DNA from: Chara braunii
Lineage: Eukaryota > Streptophyta > Charophyceae > Charales > Characeae
DNA: 36,572 nt
Assembly (NCBI GenBank): GCA_003427395.1
Contig: BFEA01000031.1
Coordinates: forward strand, 1,911,854-1,948,425
Direction: 5' to 3'
Position numbers and translations under genes: made by a program. This document shows positions 28,176 through 36,572 of this stretch, in pieces. Under the pieces are notes generated by a model. It saw only the letters and a list, made by a program, of their open reading frames with translations. It searched no databases and was not told where the DNA came from. How positions within the stretch are numbered: the first letter of the stretch is position 1; each line of letters begins with the position of its first letter.

Positions 28176-28752
28176 CAATGGGGCTGAGTAAAGTGGTGCA
28201 GCTGAGTACAGTGGTGGAACTAAGTCCAGTGGTGGAACCAAGTCCAGTGGTGGAACCGAGAACCGTGGTGGAACCGAGGACCGTGGTAGAATTCGGTACA
28301 GTGGAACCGAGTTCATAAGCAGTGGAACTGAGTGCAACGGAAATCGATATATTGAAACTTGGTAGACTGGAACTCAGTAGAGAGTACAGTGGTGGAACTG
28401 AGGACTGGGGTAGAATTCAGTACAGTGGAACCGAGCTCATAAGCAGTGGAACTCAGTACTGAGTACAGTGGAACTGACTGTGGTAGAATTCAGTACAGTG
28501 GAACCGAGTTCATAAGCAGTGGAACTCAGTANCTGAGGACTGTGGTAGAATTCAGTACAGTGGAACCGAGTTCATAAGCAGTGGAACTCAGTACTGAGTA
28601 CAGTGGAACTGAGGACTGTGGTAGAATAAAGTACAGTGGAACCGAGTTCATAAGCAGTGGAACTGAGTACAATGGAACTCAATATATTGAAACTTGGTAG
28701 ACTGGAACTCAGTACTGAGTACAGTGGCGGAACTGAGTACAGTGGAACTCGG
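28176..28752 (+). repeat. GAGTACAGTGGAAC minisatellite with higher-order structure
   Basis: A basic ~20-bp unit (GAGTACAGTGGTGGAACT and variants) is arranged in repeated blocks such as AGAATTCAGTACAGTGGAACCGAGTTCATAAGCAGTGGAACT. A 33-base segment (ATATATTGAAACTTGGTAGA…) is identical at 28347-28379 and 28682-28714 and brackets the inner array. One N at 28532 marks uncertain unit number. Translations such as VPPLDL repeats are artefacts. Confidence 0.9.
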
Positions 28753-29009
28753 TCGGTAACTCAAACTGTGCAAGTGTACAGCACTGATGGAAATAACAAA
28801 TACAACAAAGTGTCAAAAACATCAAAAGAAAAGGAAAAAGATGAGAATAACAAATTGCACAGCAACTTAAACAATGCTGTTGTTAAACTGAACTCACCAT
28901 CTCCCAACCTTCCATGATACGATATCGCCGTATAATCATCCTTCCGATATCTGAGGAAATTTGCTGCAGTTGCTGCAAAGAATATGTGTTCTAATGAACC
29001 TCCCTCGTA
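28753..29009. other. Unassigned A-rich stretch
   Basis: Open on both strands for 83-93 codons without recognisable domain. No gene is supported. Confidence 0.35.
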
Positions 29010-29535
29010 TGCGCAGAAAGACAACCCGCCGACCACAGACACACAAAAACACCCTACGCCGCCTACGGACTGAAGCCTGGCAAGAATGAACCGTATTCTG
29101 CCCAGAGCGCTTCAGGTTGCTACTTGAGGAAGCAGAAACAGGCTCCGAAGAAACTTGTCATGATTCCTGTGAAGAGTTGCGAGTTTTCGTCGACCTTCCT
29201 CCTTCTCGAAGTACCCCCCGGCCTTGAGATATCATCGTCGAAGTGACCGTCCCTAGGCACTTCAAAAATTCATCTGCTTCCGGTGGTGTTCGAGCTCGGG
29301 TCCATATTTCAACACTTCAGGGGTGTACCAACTGAGTTTTCGTTGACCTTCCTCATTTGCAGAGCAAATCAATTTGCAGCTGAGTCGAGCTGACCACCGA
29401 CACACACAAACGCTGAGCCTGACGAGAACGATCCTTATTCTTCCCAGGGTGCATCTGGGAGACGAGCAAGGAAGCAGAGAAAGGCTCCCAAGAAACTCGG
29501 CACAAGTCCTGTAGAGTTGTCGACCTCCCTTTTTT
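29010..29535 (+). repeat. ~180-bp diverged direct repeat, two copies around a SINE remnant
   Basis: 29010-29205 and 29370-29535 share, in order, GACCAC-GACACACA, GCCTG-C-AGAA-GA-CC-TATTCT-CCCAG and GGAAGCAGA-A-AGGCTCC-AAGAAACT, then CCTGT--AGAGTTG. Related pieces recur at 29960-30000 (inverted) and 30090-30150. This is a cluster of fragments from one mobile family. Confidence 0.6.
29285..29340 (-). mobile_element. tRNA-derived SINE head, family 1 copy 2
   Basis: The minus strand reads CTCAGTTGGTACACCCCTGA then TGTTGAAAT and a degenerate B box (CGAGCTCGAACACC). It matches the family 1 head at 15100-15185 across A box, spacer and B box, with about a quarter of positions changed. Confidence 0.6.
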
Positions 29536-29624
29536 TTTTTTTTTAATAAAGATAATAAGGCTCCTTCTATTCTGGGAAGCAGCAGTCCGGTTCCTTTTCC
29601 CATCGGCAAGTCAGACATAATACA

Positions 29625-29963
29625 AGAGGTACTCATGCACGCTCCTCCCCATTAAGTTGTTAACCTTCCTCTTTTGAACAGAACCCATCTGCCATTCGGT
29701 GCAAATGAGTAAGCTCAACAAAAAGAACTGGTTCTTTGCAGCAATAGCGGTGAGTTTTCCGGGAGCCTTTCCCTCCTTCCTTGTGCATCTGCCAGAGGTA
29801 CTCATGCACGCTCCTCCCCATTAAGTTGTTAACCTTCCTCTTTTGAACAGAACCCATCTGCCATTCGGTGCAAATGAGTAAGCTCAACAAAAAGAACTGG
29901 TTCTTTGCAGCAATAGCGGTGAGTTTTCCGGGAGCCTTTCCCTCCTTCCTTGTGCATCTGCCA
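29625..29963 (+). repeat. Exact 169-bp tandem duplication
   Basis: 29625-29793 and 29794-29962 are identical as far as I can read. Perfect identity means either a very recent duplication or an assembly artefact, which is a real possibility given the adapter-linked duplication elsewhere. 169 is not a multiple of three, so frames shift between copies. Confidence 0.92.
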
Positions 29964-30296
29964 AAGCAGTCTGTGAAGAATAAGGATCATTCCTGTGTGT
30001 CTCTGTGGTGGTCAGATTGATTTCTTGCGCGAATTGGGGAGGTGAAAAAAAAAACAAACACCAATACTTCACAGGAATTGCTGCAACCCTTACTGTTTCC
30101 AGAGTGCTTCGGGCAGATGTGCGCAAGGAAGCAGAGACATGCAGACAGGCTGGCAGCCAATGCCAGGCAACTTGTTGACAGAGCCGAGTTTCCGCATGAA
30201 CAGTGGACCCGCATGAACAGCGGGCAGTGTTCTGAGGCTTCGTTACAAAGAAGAAAGAGAGATGAATTGACTATGCATGCAATCGTGTCCCTTTCA

Positions 30297-33200
30297 TCAA
30301 GCGGATCCTTCCGAATTCAGCTGCTGCCCCTGACGCTTCTTCACAACTCCACGCCAACCAATAACAGGAGGGATGGGTTTTTCCACTCCCCAGCCGTTGT
30401 CACGGGGTCTGGATACAATGTGACTCAAGTCGATGATGTTTTGCGAGCCTGTCTTTTCTGCTTGCTGCTTTTTCCCGAGAACTCCACGTAAGTCGATGAT
30501 TTTCGGTGGTGTCTTGCCTTCTTCACAATTTTCTTTGCGACTCTTGTTTTGCTCTCTTGCACCAACATTCTGAGGACTCGCGTCTGTGTGATCTTGATTC
30601 TCTCTGTCAGGGTTACTGGCGATCTCCTTAGCTCTGAAAAAGGCGTTAGCATCTCCACTGTTGTCAGCATCTACATCAACCACACACACATCTCCACTTC
30701 TCATTGGGGCCAGGACCAAATCACCAGCGGCGGACACTTCACCACTGTTTATATGAAACCCTTGATCTTCCTGCCACTTACTCTTGCTTCCATTGAATGA
30801 ATTGTTGACAGGTTCATGGCCTCTGGAAAAACCCTTTCCCTCTCCGATGTTGTCCGCATCTCCATTTCCCAGTGCCGCGATGGCCAAACCATTGGCAGAG
30901 GACACTTTGCCCCATTTTTCATCGACCTCTTGCTCTTCCTGCTGCTGCATACTCTTGCTCCTGTCATATGGATTGTTAATTGCCCGACCTGCATTTTCAC
31001 ACATCGCACCGTCGCCACTCGCATTGCTCAGCTGCATACACGAACTCTCAGCTTCCTCAAACCCACCCTCTGCTCTCTCACTCCTCCCACTCTTGATCCC
31101 GGAGTTGCATGTGGCTACACCAAGCATCAGGGATGTGTTGAAGAGCTCGAATTCTACCCTGGACATTTTGCTCTCCTGCCGTCCATCTTCTTTGACTAAA
31201 TTACACAAATACACAGCGTTCCTGTTCGGCGAGGCATGTCCGTCATCAACCCTTACAGTGTCAGGACTTCTCCGCTGTTCGCTGCTCCTGCGCTTGCCAC
31301 CCTTGCTCTGAATGTAGCATTCAGTATCATCCGATACAACCATGCTCACTTTTTCTCTGCCATCCATTCCCTTCTGGCCGCCCACGGTCGTCTCCTCATC
31401 GTGACTGTCACAAACTACAATCGAGTCGCCCGCATTACCACATGAGACTGGTAGTTTCGCTTTCGCCAACGACTTCTCATCCCTCTTGCAAATCCCAGGA
31501 GTCTTCTGCTCTTCTATTGCCCCATACTTGCGACCTTGAATTTCGATAGAGTTTTTGGCAGTCGAATATGCAACTGGAAACTGCGCATTCCTCACTGTTC
31601 GCTCATCCGTCGTGCCAGTGCCAGGGCTCCTTTGGTGTTCCATCACTTCATGGTCACTGCTGCAGTCCTTCATTTCAATTTCAACCGATCTTGTCGAATG
31701 CTCATTCGCGTCCCTTGCACCAGGGTTAGAAATCATCTGTTGTTCTGCTCTCCCGATCTTGCTGCCGTCAATTTTGGTGCCACACCTGTTCGCATCACCT
31801 GAAATGCCAGGCAAATCACTGTTCGCCACCAACCTGTCCTCCGTACAAATACGGTTACTCACAATTGGCTGTTCTGCCTGCTCCTCGTGGCATCCCATGA
31901 TTTCTATCACTCTGTTCCCGTTATCGCACAAAACCGACTCTGCTAGGTTCACCACAATGGTGAGACGGTTCTCATCAGGCCCATCAGCTGTTTCGATCAT
32001 CATCCCTGAGCGGACTTCCTTTGTATCATCTGTTGTTTGCATCCCTTTCCCTCTTCCCACTGACTGCAGCTCATGTTCAATTTCCCTTTTACTCCCACCA
32101 GTTCTGGCGACATCCTTCCCCGGAAGACACCTTTGTAGTTCTTTTTCCTTGTGGTTGTCATCCTCAACTTCAATTGGGTGCTTGACAGGATCACACAGAA
32201 CCAGCGATTCGACACTTACGGCATGTTGATCATCCATCTTGCTGCTGCTCGGGTTCTTCTGCCGTTCTGCGTCTTTGTGTGGACAGTTTCCAGTCTCTTC
32301 AGAGCAGTGAGAAGCATTCTGTAATTCAGGCGATATGACGCTCATGACCAACCCGTCGTCCATATTATCAATACACGCCGGAGCCGCCCGTCCTGCCTCC
32401 TCATGTGCTCCTTGGTCTTTTCTAAACTTTGGCATGTGCACAATTGCAATGACTTCAAGCTCAGACTTCGCCCCGTCGACTCTCTGATCATGGCACGGAG
32501 ATGGACATCGAGGCTCCTGAATTTTGATCCCATCGTCTGGTGCGCACATCCCTTCCCCGCATCCCTTCTGCTGGCTGATACAGTCCACATCCTCCTGCCC
32601 TTTGTCTGGGGAGGAACTCTCCTTCCCTAAGGTCTGTGGCTTCCCCCTACCGTCATCAGCATCGTCATCCATCAAGTCAATAATATCCCACGGCAATCTC
32701 GGTGTTTGGTTATCATTCTCTAATGCAACCTTGCCAGAGCGTTCTGATAAAGCTGCTTTCTGGCATGGTGAGGACGCCTGTCCTATTCCACACTCCGTTT
32801 GACTACCATCACTTGCAAATAGGATAATGTAATCTTGCCCGTTCCTTACCTGACTTCCTCTCCTGTGATGGATAGGGGAAGACGAGTTACTTCGTCTGTC
32901 TTGACAACCAGAACCTCTGCGAGCCTTCCCTTGTCCCTCTGCTGCCAAACTACTGCATCCAGTGTCCTCTTCCGCTCTGCAAGGGCCCACAGCCACACAA
33001 TCAGAATCTCTGTCATTTTGTGATGCTGCACCCCTCCTGCTCTGCTGCGTAGGAGCATCTACAGTTGCCGGTTCCCCTGGTGGAACGTCGATGAGCTCTT
33101 GGTGGTCCTTGCATGAGCTCTTGTTTGCTGGCACTTCATTACAATCAAAATCCCCCTCCTTGATCGAAACAACATCAGGAGCATCACGCTCATGCTCTCG

Positions 33201-33548
33201 TTTCCTCTTGCCGCTATGTATAGCTGCTGACGGCTTATTGCCCAACTTTACAGCACAGTCAGTAGATGAAAGTGACACAGCAGACGTAGCCCGATTTGCC
33301 ACACGTGTTTCATTTTGTTTTGCAGCATCATGCTTCCTCCCATCAACGGCAACAAACATCGACTCCGTATCTGACGCACAGATACTCTTATCATGCTTGC
33401 GCCTCTGCGACCCCTCCTGATCTTCACCATGTTGTTCCTTAGCTTCCACAGCCACATTAGCCTGCAACATCCACACGTCAATATCACAGGAAAGGGCCGA
33501 CAAGGAGATCTCAGAAAGTACAAGGGTACCTGTTGCGGCTTTGCTCAC
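30297..33548 (-). CDS. Large exon of a repeat-rich, SIM-motif-containing hydrophilic protein (unrecognised)
   Basis: A 1083-codon frame ends with TGA at 30297-30299. The listed first codon is GTG; the frame is open to a stop near 33613, and the first ATG is at 33470. A minus-strand pyrimidine tract followed by TTTGTGAG suggests a 3' splice site at about 33543, so this is probably a terminal exon. The protein is rich in E, D, S, G, K and N, with no membrane segment, and is likely disordered. A basic GKRKREHER patch lies at residues 113-121. SIM-like hydrophobic cores are LIDV at 152-155, IIDL at 289-292 (followed by MDDDADD), IIDL at 1017-1020 and IIDL at 1038-1041. From about 395 to 985 it consists of degenerate ~45-55-residue repeats with a GSK/GRK…EEQ…PG core. 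Near the C-terminus PPKIIDLRGVLGKKQ and PPVIGWRGVVKKRQ are a repeated pair. SIMs bind SUMO in known proteins, so a nuclear SUMO-binding scaffold is an inference. I recognise no catalytic domain. Confidence 0.75.
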   Translation of the reverse strand: MSKAATGTLVLSEISLSALSCDIDVWMLQANVAVEAKEQHGEDQEGSQRRKHDKSICASDTESMFVAVDGRKHDAAKQNETRVANRATSAVSLSSTDCAVKLGNKPSAAIHSGKRKREHERDAPDVVSIKEGDFDCNEVPANKSSCKDHQELIDVPPGEPATVDAPTQQSRRGAASQNDRDSDCVAVGPCRAEEDTGCSSLAAEGQGKARRGSGCQDRRSNSSSPIHHRRGSQVRNGQDYIILFASDGSQTECGIGQASSPCQKAALSERSGKVALENDNQTPRLPWDIIDLMDDDADDGRGKPQTLGKESSSPDKGQEDVDCISQQKGCGEGMCAPDDGIKIQEPRCPSPCHDQRVDGAKSELEVIAIVHMPKFRKDQGAHEEAGRAAPACIDNMDDGLVMSVISPELQNASHCSEETGNCPHKDAERQKNPSSSKMDDQHAVSVESLVLCDPVKHPIEVEDDNHKEKELQRCLPGKDVARTGGSKREIEHELQSVGRGKGMQTTDDTKEVRSGMMIETADGPDENRLTIVVNLAESVLCDNGNRVIEIMGCHEEQAEQPIVSNRICTEDRLVANSDLPGISGDANRCGTKIDGSKIGRAEQQMISNPGARDANEHSTRSVEIEMKDCSSDHEVMEHQRSPGTGTTDERTVRNAQFPVAYSTAKNSIEIQGRKYGAIEEQKTPGICKRDEKSLAKAKLPVSCGNAGDSIVVCDSHDEETTVGGQKGMDGREKVSMVVSDDTECYIQSKGGKRRSSEQRRSPDTVRVDDGHASPNRNAVYLCNLVKEDGRQESKMSRVEFELFNTSLMLGVATCNSGIKSGRSERAEGGFEEAESSCMQLSNASGDGAMCENAGRAINNPYDRSKSMQQQEEQEVDEKWGKVSSANGLAIAALGNGDADNIGEGKGFSRGHEPVNNSFNGSKSKWQEDQGFHINSGEVSAAGDLVLAPMRSGDVCVVDVDADNSGDANAFFRAKEIASNPDRENQDHTDASPQNVGAREQNKSRKENCEEGKTPPKIIDLRGVLGKKQQAEKTGSQNIIDLSHIVSRPRDNGWGVEKPIPPVIGWRGVVKKRQGQQLNSEGSA

Positions 33549-33600
33549 AAAAAAATGGAGAGAGAAAAAAATGAGAAGAGGTGTGGGGGGGGGGTCATTA
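33540..33600 (-). promoter_or_regulatory. Candidate 3' splice acceptor and polypyrimidine tract for the large exon
   Basis: Read on the minus strand, C10, then CTCTTCTC, T7, CTCTCTCC and T7 precede GTGAG at about 33548-33544. The arrangement is that of an intron end (pyrimidine tract then AG). No ATG lies in this frame until 33470, which fits an internal or terminal exon. The upstream exon is not identified. Confidence 0.45.
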
Positions 33601-34459
33601 AGAAAAGCACCTTAAGAAAGGTCAGAGTGGTGGAGAATGATGATTTTACGATATTTGAGCCACTGATATCCATTCGGGATTTGGAAATCGATCCAGCAGA
33701 GTGGGCATGGAACATCAAGGGAAGCTTGTCAAGAGTAAGTAGGAAAATTAATATACTTCAGTACACCATTAAATTGGGCTACCGTCTAAGGGGGAGATCA
33801 TGTAATTTAGATCACATGTTGGCGATAAGATGGGAGAAAAGAGTGGATATACCAAGGGAACAGGTAGAAAGTTTACCATGGTCATCTTTGCACAGTATCA
33901 GAGAGGTACCAAGGTCAGGAGCATACAGTGGCTCATCTTTCATGTAGCACTCCCGGTCAATATCTGGTTGTTCGATAGGCGAAACAGGCTCAATAGGAAC
34001 GATGCAGATCTAGACTGTGTTATGTGTAGAGGAGGCGTTCCGGAACCATTGCTTGCTCCATTGCCCGGAAGCAGAACATCTCTGGTCCTTAGCTCATTCA
34101 CTATGGACAGACACTACGGAGGTCCCCATCCCGCAAAACACGAAACTAATATTGACAGGAAGTGAGGAGCCTAAGGGGTGGAGGTCAGGTCACAAATTTA
34201 TCTTTCAGCTGCTGAGACAGTACACTTTATGGACAATCTGGAAACGAAGATGTCAGCAAGTGGTGTGCAAGACTCCGATGACTAGAATGGAAGCTAAGGC
34301 ATACCTTAACCAAATCCCAGAAAAGGGTACTAGCCCAGGGCAAAATCGCGACTATGGAAGGACAGAGACTTATCTTCCATTGGTTCAAAGACGAGCGCCA
34401 GGAAGAGACTATAGATGATCAACCTGTGACACAGGAACTGAGGCTGCCATATAGAAAAG
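33590..34459 (+). pseudogene. LINE (non-LTR retrotransposon) ORF2 C-terminal remnant with zinc-binding motif
   Basis: Plus-strand frames together resemble the C-terminus of LINE reverse-transcriptase ORF2. RSIQWLIFHVALPVNIWLFD is the conserved segment before the zinc-binding domain. Then come CVMC (34016-34027), HCLLHC (34047-34064) and PEAEHLW, the C-x2-C…H-x4-C pattern of the zf-RVT domain, followed by QYTLWTIWKRR. The segment is broken by at least two frameshifts (about 33905 and 34030), so it is inactive. The left boundary is uncertain. It lies just upstream of the large minus-strand exon, probably in its intron or 5' region. Confidence 0.7.
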
Positions 34460-34472
34460 AAAAAAAAAAAAN

Positions 34473-34506
<34 letters not shown>
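34460..34506 (+). repeat. Poly(A) tail of the LINE remnant
   Basis: About 47 A (one N at 34472) directly follow the LINE C-terminal sequence, as expected for target-primed retrotransposition. The lysine-rich read-through ORF is an artefact. Confidence 0.85.
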
Positions 34507-34508
<2 letters not shown>

Positions 34509-34746
34509 AAGGGGGCAAATGCAAAGACGGGAGGCCAAGCAAGTTCTGCATAATATGTTGGAGATGGATTTTACAGCACAATGGCAAAGAGTAAGAAGAT
34601 AATCCCAACAAAACCCGGAGAAAGACCGGGAGACGTTCAAAACGTTTCAGAGGGTTACGTTGGTTAAAGGTAAGATAGTAACAATCGAAGGATCCAGAGT
34701 AGTCTTTCACTGGTTTGGGAATACGGAGCAACGTGAGCAAGAATAG
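34507..34746 (+). pseudogene. Second partial copy of the same LINE 3' end
   Basis: LVKGKIVTIEGSRVVFHWFG (about 34660-34720) parallels LAQGKIATMEGQRLIFHWFK of the first copy (34327-34390), and both end with a charged EQREQE/ERQEE tail; here a TAG stop follows at 34744. Upstream MQRREAKQVL matches MTRMEAKAYL. This copy begins straight after the first copy's poly(A). Either two elements inserted in tandem, or the first inserted into the 3' end of an older one. Confidence 0.6.
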
Positions 34747-34798
34747 TGCGTCAGATTCCCTGAGGTAGTACACCAAGATTATGCCAGCATTGAAACTG

Positions 34799-34826
34799 AG
34801 GGTTTAGGGTTCAGGGTTTAAGGTTT
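34799..34826 (+). repeat. Short degenerate plant-type telomere-like repeat
   Basis: GGGTTTAGGGTTCAGGGTTTAAGGTTTA contains about four TTTAGGG-like heptamers with changes (first 20 bases: GGGTTTAGGGTTCAGGGTTT). It is too short for a true interstitial telomere. It may be the LINE 3' UTR or a break-repair filler. Confidence 0.5.
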
Positions 34827-34829
34827 ACA

Positions 34830-36060
34830 CAGGAGCAATGAAAATAGGGCTTGGGGTGTTGGGCATTTCGAGAGGGGTTCACAATTATCATATGAACCGA
34901 TACCTACAAGTCCTAGAGTTTCTGCAGGCCCAGGAATGTGAACAGGTCCCACACAGTTCCCACACAGGGTTCCTTCTCACTCACCATCATATGATTGTAC
35001 CCCCCCTTGTTCCCACACCAAAAGATGTCTGGCGCCCTCACAATATGGAGAGTCTGGCATGCTCAAAGAATGAAAGATCAAAGAGGTGGGACGGAGAAAG
35101 AGTGATGACAAGAGAAGATGGGACAATAAAAAATATGTCAAACGAAAGAGAAATTTGGCTAGAACTTCACTAAGGAGGGAAAGGAAGAGGACAAAGGGGT
35201 GAAGATGAAAGGTGACAAAAAACAAACACAACCGAAAAAAAAACGAAAAAGTACAAAGCAAGTTGAAGGCAATCTGGCAAAAGCGAAGCAATAAGGAGCA
35301 ATTAGAAAGGAGCAAAGACAAGAATGGACGTAGGGCAAAAAGGAAGACAGACGAATAGAGACAGGAAGAGGAAATAAACGGAATGGGAGTAGACGAAAGA
35401 GGACAAAGAGGAGAAAAGCCCGCGAGACAAGACATTTATACAAATGAGGGCCCATCATTCTCAACCTGAACTTGCTGGATCGAGGTCGGAGCACAGAGTT
35501 GGGCACAAAGAGGAGTTGGGAGTGCTATAAAGGGGATTATCAGCCTGCAGTATCGCTGGCATGCTCTCGGTCATTCTTCTTGGTCTGGTGTCAAGAAAGG
35601 AGAAAGACAGAAATGGGCACAAGGGGGAATGCTTGGTTGTCATTGGCAGGTCTCTGCATCATCAACAAAAAGGACATGAGACTGATCATCGTAGGTTTCA
35701 GCCTCCCTGGCCAAGAAGAGGAATGAACATGGAGTGAAAGAAGTTAAATGGAGGCGAGGTATTGAAATTGACCTGGGAGACGTAGCAGCAGGAGGTCTGG
35801 TCTTAGGACATGAGACTACTGACATAGTTTTCGCTTGGCAGAGCCAAGAAAGGCAATGGGTGATATAGCAAAAGATGTTGTGAGGTCCAGATATTGGCCT
35901 GTGTCGTCCAAAACCTAAATAAGAAATGAAAGGCGTAGATGAGATAAATTTGCCAGCTTGAAAGGCGATACGGTGTGAGTGATGACAGCGGAAAGGGTGG
36001 TGCTTCATAGAAGTGGTTGGTGGCGGCGAGGAATCATCAAGGGAGTAGTATAGGGGTCAG
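34830..36060. other. Purine-rich unassigned stretch
   Basis: 35060-35460 is strongly A/G on the plus strand, which leaves the minus strand open in several frames (Leu/Ser/Phe-rich ORFs of 115-152 codons) without real coding evidence. 35640-36008 minus is another domain-less ORF. No gene is supported. Confidence 0.4.
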
Positions 36061-36067
36061 TATGTGC

Positions 36068-36113
36068 AGGTGGAGGAGGAAGAGGAGGAGGAGGAGGAGG
36101 TGGCGGCGGCGGC
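36068..36113. repeat. GGA/GGC trinucleotide repeat
   Basis: (GAGGAG)n passes into (GGTGGCGGC)n: GGAGGAGGAAGAGGAGGAGG followed by TGGCGGCGGCGGC. Simple repeat; as coding it would be a Gly or Glu run, but there is no frame around it. Confidence 0.85.
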
Positions 36114-36572
36114 TATGGGGTTGGTAGGCTGATACTATGGCAAGCCAACGGCGTTTTGTGTAACGAGGTTCAGTGGAACTCTGAATGGAAATAATTTTTC
36201 TGATGCAATAAGTTGCAACTTGTGAGGCATACCAACCCCATCAGCTCAAACCAGAGACAGTGCCAGTTAATCTAGCTGGCATTCATGCATCCGGCGAATC
36301 TGGGACTCTAGAAAATACATCGCTGACTACGGAAGCTCATTGCTTTGTGGACTTTCTCACAAATTATTGAAATCCTTTATGCCTGTCCAGTGTCCACCAT
36401 GCTGGCTGCCTACCATTTTGCAGTGGTATGCCTACTGTTAAGTGTTCTATGCAGTGCACTCAGAAAGAAATCCTCATGTTGATTTTTTTTAACGAATGAA
36501 TCATGGCTGTGCCAGCAACCAGCCAGTTGGACCGGGCTGGTGGTCCAACCGGAATTCTGGTTGGGCCCAAAA
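36114..36572. other. Unassigned window end with small hairpin
   Basis: GTTGGACC (36526-36533) and GGTCCAAC (36542-36549) form a perfect 8-bp hairpin with an 8-base loop. Nothing else is supported up to the edge. Confidence 0.4.

Noticed and set aside
31555-32229. 224-codon plus-strand ORF (and plus ORFs at 30784, 30816, 32962)
   Set aside because: Shadows antisense to the 1083-codon frame; Ser/Leu/Pro-rich with no domain.
34977-35506. Minus-strand Leu/Ser/Phe-rich ORFs of 115-152 codons
   Set aside because: Explained by the strong purine skew of the plus strand, which removes stop codons from the minus strand. The composition looks like membrane helices but is uniformly low complexity.

Overview
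The window looks like nuclear DNA of a eukaryote, most plausibly of the plant lineage (land plant or streptophyte alga). The reasons are long non-coding stretches full of microsatellites, foldback elements, tRNA-derived SINE heads, a non-LTR retrotransposon 3' end with a poly(A) tail, U6 snRNA-derived sequences, consensus GT splice donors and a short TTTAGGG-like (plant-type telomere) stretch. The species cannot be fixed from sequence alone. There are no bacterial operons, rRNA genes or CRISPR arrays. Runs of N, isolated N calls and an exact 19-base Tn5 mosaic end (5787-5805) show that this is a draft short-read assembly, so some duplications may be artefacts.

Layout. 1-9 kb: microsatellite, three foldback (MITE-like) structures (660-957, 5424-5564, 6304-6492), two dispersed diverged repeat families (A at 1757/7138, B at 7645/8277), a GTCCC decamer array, an A-tract tandem repeat and the Tn5-adapter duplication. 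9.5-11.4 kb: plant-retroelement-like direct repeats, then the most striking element of the window. This is a ~63-bp-period array whose core GCCCTAACCCTAGGG is constant while the flanking arms differ from unit to unit but remain complementary to each other. 11.4-17.8 kb: mostly unassigned, with a CT microsatellite, paired 38-codon ORFs sharing their first 12 codons, and two SINE heads. 17.8-23.2 kb: AT-rich DNA with GC-rich inserts, C-tracts and several old local duplications. 23.2-30.2 kb: a SINE, an assembly gap in a CT/CA microsatellite, a candidate minus-strand exon with a 26-codon in-frame duplication, two U6 snRNA-derived sequences, a foldback MITE, a three-copy CT-linked minisatellite, a GAGTACAGTGG minisatellite and an exact 169-bp tandem duplication.

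30.3-33.6 kb holds the only convincing protein-coding segment. It is a >1080-codon minus-strand exon for a hydrophilic, probably intrinsically disordered protein with a basic NLS-like patch, several IIDL/LIDV motifs resembling SUMO-interacting motifs, and many degenerate ~45-55-residue repeats. A pyrimidine tract and AG at its 5' side suggest that it is a spliced downstream exon. Next to it on the + strand is a decayed LINE ORF2 C-terminus (reverse-transcriptase zinc-binding motif) ending in poly(A), followed by a second partial copy of the same LINE end. 34.7-36.6 kb is purine-rich and unassigned.

No metabolic pathway or multi-gene system can be reconstructed. The items most worth follow-up are the covarying hairpin array, the repeat-built SIM-like protein, and the U6-derived pair.
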